Assembly (NCBI RefSeq): GCF_011753055.1 | Contig: NZ_VWWJ01000011.1 | Location: 124,001 to 188,000, forward strand | Source of the DNA: Burkholderia sp. Ax-1719 | Lineage (GTDB): Bacteria > Pseudomonadota > Gammaproteobacteria > Burkholderiales > Burkholderiaceae | Direction of reading: 5' to 3' | Length of the DNA stretch: 64,000 nucleotides | In this document: positions 18,376-26,515 of the stretch, piece by piece | Layout: every line of letters begins with the position of its first letter | Position numbering within the stretch: position 1 is the stretch's first letter | Notes under the pieces: model-generated | What the model saw: only the letters and a program-made list of their open reading frames with translations | Databases searched by the model: none | Told to the model about the DNA's origin: nothing | Translations under genes and position numbers: made by a program

Positions 18376-18406
18376 TTTTGCTACTTTGGTTACTAATTTA
18401 GCAAAA
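18376..18406. promoter_or_regulatory. Palindrome with OmpR-box-like core upstream of the porin
   Basis: TTTTGCTA (18376-18383) and TAGCAAAA (18399-18406) form a perfect 8-bp inverted repeat. The interval GCTACTTTGGTTAC resembles the E. coli ompF OmpR box (TTTACTTTTGGTTAC) with one base less between half-sites. It lies about 230 bp ahead of the porin start, in the only AT-rich island of the gap. Confidence 0.4.
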
Positions 18407-18651
18407 AAGGTCGGCGCTGGCGAACGAAATCGCGTGTGGCTCGCGGGGTGTCGTCAAATTGCCATATGCACTTCCTGGATGGTGGTCAGTGCAATCTGAA
18501 AAGTATGCCTAAATCCTTGTAGGACAAGGCACACACGGATTTCCCCGAGGCCGCTTCAGGATTGCCTCTATTGACGTAAGAAACAGTCAGGAGTAATGCG
18601 AAAAGTGCGTTTTTTACCCGAAAAACAGGTCTTCGGAAGCGCGCTTGAAGG

Positions 18652-18679
18652 AAAAAAGAAAAGGCGCTGAAAGCGCCTT
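18652..18679 (-). terminator. Terminator of the hisJQMP-type operon
   Basis: AAGGCGCT pairs with AGCGCCTT around a three-base loop; on the reverse strand TTTTCTTTTTTCC follows. It is 74 bp past the ATPase stop codon. Confidence 0.8.
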
Positions 18680-18752
18680 GAAATACTACTTTTACTACAT
18701 CGCAAGTTGGCGGATGTAGTCGACTACATGGCGTAGCCGGATCAGATGCGGA

Positions 18753-19535
18753 TCACTTGAGACTGCCCGACAGGAACTGGCGCAGACGCTCGCTGCTCGG
18801 GTTGGCGAACACCTCGGCGGGCACGCCTTCCTCTTCCACACGGCCCTGATGCAGGAACATGACGTGGTTCGACACGTTGCGCGCGAAACCCATTTCGTGC
18901 GTGACGACGATCATGGTGCGGCCTTCCTCGGCGAGCTTCTGCATGACCTTGAGCACTTCGCCCACGAGTTCGGGGTCGAGCGCGGAAGTCGGCTCGTCGA
19001 ACAGCATCACGTCGGGGTTCATGGTGAGCGCGCGGGCAATCGCCACACGCTGCTGCTGGCCGCCCGACAGATGCGACGGATACTGCTTCTCCACGCGCGG
19101 CGCGAGACCCACTTTCTCCAGATAGACGCGCGCGCGGTCTTCGGCTTCCTTGCGCGAGAGACCGAGCACATGGACCGGCGCTTCGATCACGTTCTCCAGC
19201 ACCGTCATATGCGACCACAGGTTGAAGTGCTGGAACACCATCGCCAGCTTGGTGCGCACGCGTTGCAGCTGCTTCACATCGGCGGCTACCAGCGCGCCGG
19301 TGCGGCGGTCGGTCTTCGTGGCGACTTCTTCGCCGTCGACGACGATGCGTCCGGAATTCGGCTGCTCAAGGAAGTTAATGCAGCGCAGCATCGTGCTCTT
19401 GCCCGAACCCGACGAGCCGATCACGCTGATCACGTCGCCCGCGTTCGCCTTGAGCGAGACGCCCTTGAGGACTTCGTTGTCGCCGTACTGCTTGTGGATG
19501 GAGTCGACGAAAAGTTTTTGCTTCTGGGAATTCAT
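18753..19535 (-). CDS. hisP: Amino-acid ABC transporter ATPase (HisP/ArtP type)
   Basis: The 260-residue ATP-hydrolysing subunit of a polar-amino-acid importer. Walker A GSSGSGKST is at 39-47, the signature LSGGQQQR near 157, Walker B VMLFDEPTSALDPE just after, and the switch histidine in VVTHEMGFAR. The insertion EEVATKTDRRTGALVAAD after the Walker A region is typical of the HisP (histidine / lysine-arginine-ornithine) subgroup. It is the last gene of a leftward operon and starts 16 bases after the permease stop with GAGGT before the ATG. Confidence 0.92.
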   Translation of the reverse strand: MNSQKQKLFVDSIHKQYGDNEVLKGVSLKANAGDVISVIGSSGSGKSTMLRCINFLEQPNSGRIVVDGEEVATKTDRRTGALVAADVKQLQRVRTKLAMVFQHFNLWSHMTVLENVIEAPVHVLGLSRKEAEDRARVYLEKVGLAPRVEKQYPSHLSGGQQQRVAIARALTMNPDVMLFDEPTSALDPELVGEVLKVMQKLAEEGRTMIVVTHEMGFARNVSNHVMFLHQGRVEEEGVPAEVFANPSSERLRQFLSGSLK

Positions 19536-19551
19536 CTATGACCTCGATGGC

Positions 19552-20274
19552 TCACTTGCCTTGCGGTCGCAGGTATGCGAGCCAGCGGCGCTCGGCCTGG
19601 CGGAACAGCCACACGAGCGTGAAAGAAATGATCAGGTACAGCACGGCGGCGATGCCGAAAGCGCCAAACGACTGATACGTGGCCGAATTGACGTCGCGTG
19701 CGATCTTCAGGATGTCCGGCACGGTGGCCGTGAACGCCACGGTGGTGGCGTGCAGCATCAGGATGACTTCGTTGCTGTAGTAGGGCAGCGCGCGGCGCAG
19801 CGCCGACGGCAGGATCACGCGCCGATACAGCGTGAACGGCGACATCCCGTACGCGCGCGCCGCTTCGATCTCTCCATAAGGCGTGGCCTTGATGGCGCCC
19901 GCGAAGATTTCGGTGGTGTACGCGCAGGTATTGAGCGTGAAGGCGAGCAGCGTGCAGTTCATGCCGCTGCGGAAGAACGCGCTTGTCAGCTCGTGATTGC
20001 GGATGATGTCGAGGCTGTAGAGGCCCGTGTAGCACAGCAGCAGCTGCACGTAGAGCGGCGTGCCACGGAAAATGTAGGTGTAGAGCCACACGAGGCCCGA
20101 CAGCCACTTCTTCTTCGAGACGCGCGCCACGGCGAGCGGCACCGAAAGGCAGAAGCCGAGACCGATCGACACCACCAGCAGCCACGCCGTGATGGCGACG
20201 CCGGTGAAGTGATAGCCGTCGGTGTAAAGGTAGTTGCGCCAGTATTGCTGGATCAGCTGGATCAGGTCTTGCAT
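19552..20274 (-). CDS. hisM: Amino-acid ABC transporter permease (HisM type)
   Basis: One of two membrane subunits of the importer, 240 residues with five or six hydrophobic helices. The EAA motif that docks the ATPase reads EIEAARAYGMSPFTLYRRVILPSALRRALP (about residues 133-163). FRGTPLYVQLLLCYTG is the N-terminal permease signature of this family. It sits 32 bases after its partner permease and before the ATPase, the standard Q-M-P order. Confidence 0.9.
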   Translation of the reverse strand: MQDLIQLIQQYWRNYLYTDGYHFTGVAITAWLLVVSIGLGFCLSVPLAVARVSKKKWLSGLVWLYTYIFRGTPLYVQLLLCYTGLYSLDIIRNHELTSAFFRSGMNCTLLAFTLNTCAYTTEIFAGAIKATPYGEIEAARAYGMSPFTLYRRVILPSALRRALPYYSNEVILMLHATTVAFTATVPDILKIARDVNSATYQSFGAFGIAAVLYLIISFTLVWLFRQAERRWLAYLRPQGK

Positions 20275-20306
20275 TGTCGTTGGCCTTGTCCTGTGCCTGA
20301 GTCGCT

Positions 20307-20996
20307 TCAGAGATCCGCTTTGCGCACGCCGGTGGAGTAGCGCTTGTCGAGATACATGAGCACGAAGTTCGAGACGGTCGTGATGACGAGATAGATCGCG
20401 CCTGCGAGCAACGTGAAGAAGAAGAACCGCAGCGTACCCTTGCCGGCGTCCTGGCTGGCCTTCACAACATCGGCGAGACCGATGATGGAGACGAGCGCCG
20501 TGGACTTCACCAGCACCTGCCAGTTATTGCCGATGCCGGGCAGGGCGAAGCGCATCATCTGCGGGAACATCACGCGCGTGAACACCTGCCAGTTGGTCAT
20601 GCCGTAGGCGTGGCCCGCTTCCAGCTGCCCGCGCGGCACGGACAGAAACGCGCCGCGGAAGGTCTCGGTGAAGTACGCGCCGTAGATGAAGCCCAGCACG
20701 ATCACGCCCGCGAGGAACGGATCGATGTCGATCTGATCCATGCCGAAGTGGTCGGTGACCATGTTCAGCCAGATCTGGATGCTGTAGAACAGCAGCAGCA
20801 TCAGCACGAGGTCGGGCACGCCGCGAATGATCGTGGTGTAGGCCGTGCCCGCGCCGTGGACGAAGCGGTTTTTCGACAGCTTCGCCGCCGCGCCCAGCAG
20901 GCCCAGCACGAAGGACAGCACGAGCGAGAGGACGGCCAGCTTGACGGTCTGCCAGGTGCCGGCGAGGATCAGCGGGCCGTAGCCTTGAAGAAACAT
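20307..20996 (-). CDS. hisQ: Amino-acid ABC transporter permease (HisQ type)
   Basis: The partner membrane subunit, 229 residues. IIRGVPDLVLMLLLFYS and the EAA-type loop GQLEAGHAYGMTNWQVFTRVMFPQMMRFALP identify the HisQ branch. It is separated from the upstream binding-protein gene by 287 bp, longer than the rest of the operon, with a stem-loop and a short repeat array in that space. Confidence 0.9.
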   Translation of the reverse strand: MFLQGYGPLILAGTWQTVKLAVLSLVLSFVLGLLGAAAKLSKNRFVHGAGTAYTTIIRGVPDLVLMLLLFYSIQIWLNMVTDHFGMDQIDIDPFLAGVIVLGFIYGAYFTETFRGAFLSVPRGQLEAGHAYGMTNWQVFTRVMFPQMMRFALPGIGNNWQVLVKSTALVSIIGLADVVKASQDAGKGTLRFFFFTLLAGAIYLVITTVSNFVLMYLDKRYSTGVRKADL

Positions 20997-21176
20997 AGGT
21001 GAGTCCCTGACGGGGCGCCCGCGACTAGCGTAAGGCGTGTCCCGCGAAAGACGCGGCAGTCGCTGCCGCGGTTCAATTGCCGTTCATTCGCGGCCGGCGA
21101 GGTGCGGCCGGCGAGGGTCACTGTCCCCTCGTGGCCGCGTTCCCGTTGGTGCGATGGTCCGTTGTTCTGCCTGGGC

Positions 21177-21216
21177 ACTGCGCGGTGTTACTGTGCGGTG
21201 CCACTGCGCGGTTGCC
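21177..21216. repeat. 13-bp tandem repeat, three imperfect copies
   Basis: ACTGCGCGGTGTT, ACTGTGCGGTGCC and ACTGCGCGGTTGCC run consecutively, followed by a fading ACTG. The array lies in the gap between the binding-protein gene and the first permease gene. Confidence 0.75.
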
Positions 21217-21246
21217 ACTGTATACGAAGGCCCTGCGCGGTCTATC

Positions 21247-21276
21247 GGGGCAGGCCCCCGGGCGCGTGGCCTGCCC
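21247..21276 (-). promoter_or_regulatory. GC-rich stem-loop after the binding-protein gene
   Basis: GGGCAGGCC (as read on the reverse strand, 21276-21268) pairs with GGCCTGCCC (21255-21247). No T tract follows, so it is not a full terminator. A hairpin in this position often stabilises the upstream mRNA segment so that the binding protein is made in excess over the membrane subunits. Confidence 0.5.
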
Positions 21277-21283
21277 AGCCTGC

Positions 21284-22060
21284 TTACTTGCCTTTATAGA
21301 TATCGAAGTCGAAGTACTGCTTCGCGATCTTGTCGAAGGTGCCGTCCTTGTGCATCGACGCGAGCGCCGCGTTGAACTTCGCCTTCAGGTCAGCATCGTC
21401 CTTGCGCAGGCCGATGGCGGTGCCGTCGCCGATGGTTGCCAGATCCTCGACTTCCGGCCCGGCCCAGGCAAAGCCCTTGCCGCGCGGCGTCTTCAGAAAG
21501 CCGTAGTCCGCCTGCACCTCATCCTGCAGCGTGGCGTCCAGACGGCCCGACATCAGATCCTGATACACCTGGTCCTGGTTCGCATACGACACCACGTTCA
21601 CGCCCTTCGACGCCCAGTGGACCTTAGCGTAGGCTTCCTGGGTCGAGCCCTGCTCGACGCCCACGTTCTTGCCCTTGAGCGAAGCCGGCGTCGGCAGCAG
21701 CGGCGAGCCGGTGCGCGCGATCATGCGCGCGGGCGCGTCGAACATCTTGTCGGAGTAGTCGATCTGCTGGGCGCGCTGCGGCGTGATCGTCAGCGACGAA
21801 ATGATCGCGTCGAACTTGCGGGCCTTGAGCGCCGGGATGATGCCGTCGAGGTCGTTCTCGACCCAGACGCACTTCACGTTCATGCGCGCGCACAGCGCCT
21901 TGGTGAGATCGACGTCGAAACCGGTGATCTGGCCGTTGGCGGCCTTGGACTCGAACGGCGGATAACTCGCATCGACGCCGATACGCACGGTTTTCCAATC
22001 CTTGGCCGCGACGCTGCCTGCAACGAGGGCGAGCGCGACGCACACTGCGAACTTCTTCAT
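21284..22060 (-). CDS. hisJ: Periplasmic amino-acid binding protein (HisJ/ArgT type)
   Basis: The solute receptor of the importer, 258 residues. MKKFAVCVALALVAGSVAAKDW is a clear signal peptide. IGVDASYPPFESK is the family-3 start, and the chain shows DVDLTKALCARM, SSLTITPQRAQQIDYSDKM and the arginine-containing RLDATLQDE strand that binds the ligand carboxylate. Lysine, arginine, ornithine or histidine are the likely ligands. The ATG at 22060 has AGGAG upstream. It is first in the operon, so the operon promoter lies within 22061-22508. Confidence 0.92.
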   Translation of the reverse strand: MKKFAVCVALALVAGSVAAKDWKTVRIGVDASYPPFESKAANGQITGFDVDLTKALCARMNVKCVWVENDLDGIIPALKARKFDAIISSLTITPQRAQQIDYSDKMFDAPARMIARTGSPLLPTPASLKGKNVGVEQGSTQEAYAKVHWASKGVNVVSYANQDQVYQDLMSGRLDATLQDEVQADYGFLKTPRGKGFAWAGPEVEDLATIGDGTAIGLRKDDADLKAKFNAALASMHKDGTFDKIAKQYFDFDIYKGK

Positions 22061-22508
22061 CTTTCTCCTGATACACGGGCGCGGCTCGTTGCGGGGTGTC
22101 GCGAGGAGCCATTCGATCGACGCCGCGGCGCGGGCCGCTCGCCGGCGGGCCGGCTCATGACCGGGCGCCGCCATTTTAGGCGATCAAAAATGCGGGTCGG
22201 ACGCGCGATGCGTCCCCGACCGGTGCGTGCCGGCTGGCGGCTCCGAACGTCGAGCCGTGCGAAGGCGCGGACGGTGGCGCCGGCCGAAAAGGGCGGTATT
22301 TTACCCGAAGCGCACGCCCGCGCGGACCGTTCCCCGCGCCGCTGTGGCTTTGGTCTGACAGAGCGGGGCGCCAAATGAAGCTAATCGGCGTTCTGAAGAC
22401 CTTGATTGATGTTGCTGGCGAAACGATCCGGTGCGCCGCTGCGGATTGTCCCTGCGGCCGTTCGCCCCTATCTTCTGTCATCGACACGAACATGACCCGG
22501 AGAACCCC
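22061..22508. other. Divergent gap between the ABC operon and the pirin gene (448 bp)
   Basis: It should contain promoters for both directions, but I see no confident -10/-35 pair. I also looked for a sigma-54 signature in front of the binding-protein gene, as enteric homologues have, and found none. No gene is supported here. Confidence 0.4.
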
Positions 22509-23207
22509 ATGCTTGCCATCCGACGCTCCGACGAACGCGGCCACGCCAACCACGGCTGGCTCGACTCGTTCCACAGCTTCTCGTTTGCCGATTATTTCGA
22601 CGAAGAACACGTCCACTACGGCGCGCTGCGCGTGCTCAACGACGACCGCATCGCCGGCGGCCAGGGCTTTGGCGCGCACGGCCACCGCGACATGGAAATC
22701 GTCACCTATGTGCTGTCGGGCGCCTTGGCGCACCGCGACAGCATGGGCAACGGCTCGACCATCCGTCCCGGCGACGTGCAGCGCATGAGCGCGGGCACCG
22801 GCGTGATGCACAGCGAATTCAACGCCTCGCAGGACGAAGAAGCGCATCTGCTGCAGATCTGGCTGCTGCCGTCCCAGCGCGGCGGCGCGCCGGGCTACGA
22901 GGAAAAGCGCTTCGACGACGCCGACAAGCGCGGCCGTCTGCGCGTGATCGCCTCGCCCGACGGGCGCGACGGATCGGTGACGGTGCAGACCGACGCGTCG
23001 ATCCACGCGGCGCTGATCGACGGCGACGAACGCGCGGACTATGCGCTGGCGGCAGGCCGTCGCGCCTATGTGCACGTCGCGCGTGGCGCGGTTGACGTGA
23101 ACGGCCAGCGCCTGGGCGCGGGCGATGCGGCGATGATCGACGCCGAAGCAACGGTCACGCTGGCAAATGGCGATAAGGCCGAAGTGCTGCTGTTCGACGT
23201 CGCCTAA
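22509..23207 (+). CDS. Pirin family protein (YhhW-like quercetinase)
   Basis: A 232-residue bicupin. The metal-binding motif is visible as GFGAHGHRDMEIVTYVLSG with two histidines and a glutamate, followed by a fourth ligand in MSAGTGVMHSEFN. HSFSFADYFDEEHVHYGALRVLNDD is the pirin opening. E. coli YhhW and human pirin show quercetin 2,3-dioxygenase activity in vitro; the physiological role is uncertain. GGAG precedes the ATG at 22509. It appears to be a single-gene unit with its own terminator. Confidence 0.92.
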   Translation: MLAIRRSDERGHANHGWLDSFHSFSFADYFDEEHVHYGALRVLNDDRIAGGQGFGAHGHRDMEIVTYVLSGALAHRDSMGNGSTIRPGDVQRMSAGTGVMHSEFNASQDEEAHLLQIWLLPSQRGGAPGYEEKRFDDADKRGRLRVIASPDGRDGSVTVQTDASIHAALIDGDERADYALAAGRRAYVHVARGAVDVNGQRLGAGDAAMIDAEATVTLANGDKAEVLLFDVA

Positions 23208-23243
23208 GCCTTAAAGCGGCTCACGCGGCGACTCACGCCGAAC

Positions 23244-23282
23244 AAAAAAACGCCACGGGAGGCAAGGCCCGTGGCGTTTTTC
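23244..23282. terminator. Bidirectional terminator after the pirin gene
   Basis: AAAACGCCACGGG pairs with CCCGTGGCGTTTT around an eight-base loop, with A and T tracts on both sides. It serves the pirin gene and the convergent Spy-like gene. Confidence 0.93.
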
Positions 23283-23340
23283 ATTGCGGCGGGCTCAACC
23301 CGCCGCCCGGACGTCAAATCCGGGGGATACTGCGCGGAAC

Positions 23341-23901
23341 TTACTGCGCAGCCGGGGCCGAAGCGCCGCCCTTGTGGTGCTGCTCCCAGCGCTCGTGCAT
23401 CTTCTCGTGGCGCTGTTCCATCTTCGCGAAGTGCTCCTTGAGCGCCGAGCTCACGGTGGTCTTCTGCTGATCGTTCAGGCCGTTGTAGAAGGCGAGCCAG
23501 GCTTGCGCGGTCTGCTCGCGCAGCTGCGCATCCTGCTGGTCGATCTGCTGATGCGTGTTGTGCATCGCGTTCAGATCGAGGATCGGCTGGTTCTTCTGGG
23601 CGTCGAACTGCTGCTTGAGCTGCTCGTGGTTCTTGTGCATCGCTTCGCCGTTCTGCTTCATGGTGTCGACGGCGGCTTGCCACTGCTTTTCCTGCGTGGC
23701 GTTCAGGTTGAGCTTGTCGTGCAGCTTTTTGGCGGCCATCATGAAATCGCCGTGCATGCCCGGGCCGCCGTGATGGCCGTGCATCATGCCGGGACCGCCC
23801 GGGGGCGGCGGAGGCGTCTGGGCGTGAGCGGCGGTAGCGCCGATAGTCAGTGCGAGAGAAGCAGCGGCGATCGCGAGAAGGCGCGAAGGGGTCTTGTACA
23901 T
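23341..23901 (-). CDS. Spy/CpxP-family periplasmic protein
   Basis: A 186-residue exported protein. The signal peptide ends at AHAQ (about residue 28); then comes a Pro/Gly/His/Met-rich segment (PPPPPGGPGMMHGHHGGPGMHG) that could bind metals, and an all-helical Gln-rich domain with LNLNATQEKQWQA and LNDQQKTTVSSALKEHF, the pattern of the LTxxQ motif family. Such proteins act as ATP-independent chaperones or as sensors of envelope stress. It is divergent from ompR-envZ and separated from it by paired GTAAY sites, so it is a good candidate target of that system. AGGAG precedes the ATG at 23901. Confidence 0.85.
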   Translation of the reverse strand: MYKTPSRLLAIAAASLALTIGATAAHAQTPPPPPGGPGMMHGHHGGPGMHGDFMMAAKKLHDKLNLNATQEKQWQAAVDTMKQNGEAMHKNHEQLKQQFDAQKNQPILDLNAMHNTHQQIDQQDAQLREQTAQAWLAFYNGLNDQQKTTVSSALKEHFAKMEQRHEKMHERWEQHHKGGASAPAAQ

Positions 23902-24038
23902 GGTGAAGCTCCTGACAAATCCTTGAAGGTTTGGTCCGGTATGGCACGTCGCTTCGCAAAAAGGTGCGGGCGTTCGCAACCGGTGACCCTAGCGTATAGA
24001 GCGGTTGCGCCCCCCGTGTTACCGCTGGGGGCGCGGAC

Positions 24039-24082
24039 ATTACGCGACATTACGGCGCCCTTTCGCGGTAACTTCTCGTAAC
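24039..24082. promoter_or_regulatory. Two OmpR/CpxR-type direct-repeat sites between the Spy-like gene and ompR
   Basis: ATTAC-N5-ATTAC lies at 24039-24053 and GTAAC-N5-GTAAC at 24068-24082. Half-sites 10 bp apart are what OmpR-family dimers bind (E. coli OmpR GTTAC-N5-GTTAC; CpxR GTAAA-N5-GTAA). The two sites point in opposite directions, and an extra GTTAC is at 24018-24022. They sit 138-180 bp from the Spy-like start and 56-99 bp from the ompR start. Confidence 0.6.
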
Positions 24083-24137
24083 CCAAACCCGGTCCGTGTA
24101 AGCAAACGGCCCTCACACGCGCGTTAAACTTCGTCCC

Positions 24138-24869
24138 ATGGCTACTCAAATTCTGGTCGTCGATGACGACGTCGAACTGCGCGATCTGTTGCGCGACTAT
24201 CTGGCTCGGCAAGGCATGGAAGTGTCGGTGCTGCACGACGCGGGCTCGCTTGAGCGCCGCCTCGAGCGCGAGCGCCCCGATCTGATCGTGCTCGATCTGA
24301 TGATGCCGGGCGTGGACGGCCTCACCGCGTTGCGCAAGCTGCGCGCGTCGGGCGACGACATTCCCGTCATCATGCTGACCGCGCGCGCGGACGACGTGGA
24401 CCGTATCGTCGGTCTCGAACTCGGCGCTGATGACTACCTCGGCAAGCCGTTCAATCCGCGCGAACTGCTCGCGCGCGTGCAGGCGGTGCTGCGCCGCCGC
24501 CGCACGGTGCCGTCGGCGGCTGCTCCCGAACAGCGCGAGCCGTTCTCGTTCGGCCGCTTCACGCTCGATTTCCAGTCGCGCACGCTCCAGCAGGAAGGCA
24601 AGCCCATCATGCTGTCGGGCAGTGAGTTCGCGCTCCTGAAGATTTTCGTCAATCACCCCATGCGCACGCTCACGCGCGAGCGCCTGCTCGAACTGCTGCA
24701 CGGTCCGGAATACGACGGCACCGACCGCGGCATCGACGTGCAGGTGTGGCGTCTGCGCCGCATTCTCGAATCCGATCCGTCCACGCCGCGCTTCATCCAG
24801 ACCGTGCGCGGCCGCGGCTATGTGTTCGTGCCGGATGGTGAGCAGGGCAGCCATGCGCCGGCCGGTTGA
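24138..24869 (+). CDS. ompR: OmpR-type response regulator
   Basis: A 243-residue regulator: receiver domain with phospho-acceptor Asp53 (VLDLMMPG), TA at about 82 and the conserved Lys in YLGKPFNPRELLARV, then a winged-helix DNA-binding domain (LTRERLLELLHG, RGIDVQVWRLRRILE, TVRGRGYVF). Segments such as RIVGLELGADDY and KPFNPRELLAR are close to E. coli OmpR, closer than to CpxR. It overlaps the kinase gene by 17 bases. GTAAC repeats upstream suggest autoregulation. Confidence 0.93.
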   Translation: MATQILVVDDDVELRDLLRDYLARQGMEVSVLHDAGSLERRLERERPDLIVLDLMMPGVDGLTALRKLRASGDDIPVIMLTARADDVDRIVGLELGADDYLGKPFNPRELLARVQAVLRRRRTVPSAAAPEQREPFSFGRFTLDFQSRTLQQEGKPIMLSGSEFALLKIFVNHPMRTLTRERLLELLHGPEYDGTDRGIDVQVWRLRRILESDPSTPRFIQTVRGRGYVFVPDGEQGSHAPAG

Positions 24870-26166
24870 TTCGCTGTTCGGGCGGCTTGCGCTGCTCTTT
24901 ATCGGCGTTCTGCTTTTGTCGCACGTCGCCTGGTTTGCGCTCATGCGTCTTGAGCGCGACCAGATGCAAACGCGCTATGCGGTGGAAGAGGCGATGTTCC
25001 TCGTCGACGCCGTGCGTCAGCACGTCGAGCGCGAGCCGGACCAGCCGCTGCCGTCGCGCGTGCGCGTGGTCGCGGCGGACAGTCCCGACGTGCCCGCGCT
25101 GCGCAGCGATTATCCCGAGCCGCTGCGCCGCTTTATCGACGATATGCGCGAGCGCATGCCGCCTGGCACCGAAGTGCGCGCGGGCCTGCCGGGCCGTCCG
25201 CCCACGCTGTGGGTGAAGGCGCCGACGGACGCGCAATGGATCGTCGTGCCCGGCCAGCCGCTGCGCATCATGCGGCCGATCGACCGCGCGCCGTGGTTCA
25301 TCATCATTTTCTCGGCGGCGCTGGTGGCCGCGCTGGTGGCGGCGTGGATGGTGCAAAAGCCGCTGCGCGCGCTCGCTCATGCGGTTGCGCGCTTCGGTCG
25401 CGGCCAGCCGGTTCCGCCGCTCGCCGAGCGCGGGCCGCGCGAGTTGCGTCAGCTCACGCGCGGCTTCAACCAGATGGTCAAGGAAGTCGAGCGCACCGAT
25501 AAAGACCGCGCCGTGATGCTCGCGGGCGTCGCGCACGACCTCAAGACGCCGCTCGCGCGCCTGCGCCTGCGCGCTGAAATGATGGACGAGCAGAAGATGC
25601 GTGACGGCGTGGTGCGCGATGTCGATTCGATGGCGCATATCGTCGACCAGTTTCTGGTGTTCGCGCACGACGGCGCGGATCGCAGCGAACCGCTCGAAGT
25701 GGACGACCAGTGCGAGCGCATTGCGCGCAACTACCGCACGGTGGGCGGCGAGACGCTCATGATCGAGCGGCGCTTCAAGGCCGGGCCGGATTTCCGTCTG
25801 CCTGCGGCCACGCTCGATCGCGTGGTGTCGAATCTGCTCGACAACGCGCATGCCTATGGCGCACCGCCGGTGGTGATCGAAACCTCGCGCGGCTCGGACG
25901 GCTTCACGCTGTGCGTGCGCGACCACGGCAAGGGCATCGCCGATCAGGACCTTACGCAGGCCAGCCGGCCCTTCGTGCGGCTCGATCCGGCGCGCGGCGG
26001 CAACGGCCATAGCGGGCTGGGGCTGGCGATCGTGGAGCGTCTGGTGCGGCGCGCGGGTGGCGAGATCGCCATCGGCAACGGTGAAAGCGGCGGCCTGGCC
26101 GTACGGATGACGTTCCCGTTCGAAGTCGTCGAGCGCACGGTCGCCGAGGCGGCGCAGATCTGGTGA
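24853..26166 (+). CDS. envZ: EnvZ-type sensor histidine kinase
   Basis: The 437-residue partner kinase. Membrane helices at about 11-31 and 148-166 flank a periplasmic region of about 115 residues. Then come HAMP (to about 215), the H box GVAHDLKTPLARLRL with phospho-acceptor His228, and the ATP lid with NLLDNAHAYG, DHGKGI and GHSGLGLAIV. The H box matches E. coli EnvZ (GVSHDLRTPLTR) well. The start at 24853 lies inside the ompR reading frame. Confidence 0.93.
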   Translation: MRRPVDSLFGRLALLFIGVLLLSHVAWFALMRLERDQMQTRYAVEEAMFLVDAVRQHVEREPDQPLPSRVRVVAADSPDVPALRSDYPEPLRRFIDDMRERMPPGTEVRAGLPGRPPTLWVKAPTDAQWIVVPGQPLRIMRPIDRAPWFIIIFSAALVAALVAAWMVQKPLRALAHAVARFGRGQPVPPLAERGPRELRQLTRGFNQMVKEVERTDKDRAVMLAGVAHDLKTPLARLRLRAEMMDEQKMRDGVVRDVDSMAHIVDQFLVFAHDGADRSEPLEVDDQCERIARNYRTVGGETLMIERRFKAGPDFRLPAATLDRVVSNLLDNAHAYGAPPVVIETSRGSDGFTLCVRDHGKGIADQDLTQASRPFVRLDPARGGNGHSGLGLAIVERLVRRAGGEIAIGNGESGGLAVRMTFPFEVVERTVAEAAQIW

Positions 26167-26213
26167 GCGCCTCGCGGCGCTGACTGGAGAGAGTGGGATT
26201 GGCTTCGGTGGGC

Positions 26214-26234
26214 GCGCCCGTCATGTACGGGCGC
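26214..26234. terminator. Stem-loop between convergent envZ and the 88-residue gene
   Basis: GCGCCCGT and ACGGGCGC form a perfect 8-bp stem around a five-base loop. Neither strand has a T tract, so termination would be weak or factor-assisted. Confidence 0.4.
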
Positions 26235-26248
26235 AAATCAAGCGCAGA

Positions 26249-26515
26249 TCAAACAGAAAACAGCGTGTCGAGCGCGGCGGCGGCTTCGTTGTCGACAGTG
26301 TTGTACGTCACGCTGCCCGCTTCGAAGATGTAATGCGTCGTGTACTTGCCCAGGCGCGCAAGAATCTCTTCCTGCACCAGCTCAGGCGCGGCCTCGAGCT
26401 TCAGGTACCACGCGGTCGATGACAGGCGCGTTTGAAACGCTCCGTATTCGACCATCAACTGGTCGAACGCGAGAGCATCCTGATCGCGACAGACGATGAC
26501 CAGATTTCCCTTCAT
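26249..26515 (-). CDS. 88-residue protein of unknown function, possibly a Cas2-like/SinR-type ferredoxin fold
   Basis: The ribosome site is strong (AGGAGG close to the ATG), and composition fits the genome, so this is a real gene. The sequence opens with a hydrophobic strand (NLVIVCRD), a helix, a second strand around SSTAWYLKLE, a helix (LVQEEILARLGKY) and a final strand (THYIFEAG). That order resembles the small ferredoxin-like proteins called SinR, relatives of Cas2, but catalytic residues are not evident and the match is by eye. It stands alone between envZ and a diguanylate cyclase gene, with no CRISPR elements nearby. Confidence 0.6.
   Translation of the reverse strand: MKGNLVIVCRDQDALAFDQLMVEYGAFQTRLSSTAWYLKLEAAPELVQEEILARLGKYTTHYIFEAGSVTYNTVDNEAAAALDTLFSV

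Larger units (their letters stand above)
18146..18752. other. 607-bp gap between the porin and the hisP-type gene
   Basis: It contains the porin promoter and leader (read leftward from the AT-rich stretch at about 18340-18420) and the terminator of the ABC operon at 18652-18679. A 24-codon frame starting at 18597 exists but has poor ribosome-site spacing and ends inside the terminator, so I do not call it. Confidence 0.5.

Noticed and set aside
18597..18671. A 24-codon frame with AGGAG just before its ATG
   Set aside because: Ribosome-site spacing is only two bases, the peptide is very basic, and it ends inside the ABC-operon terminator.
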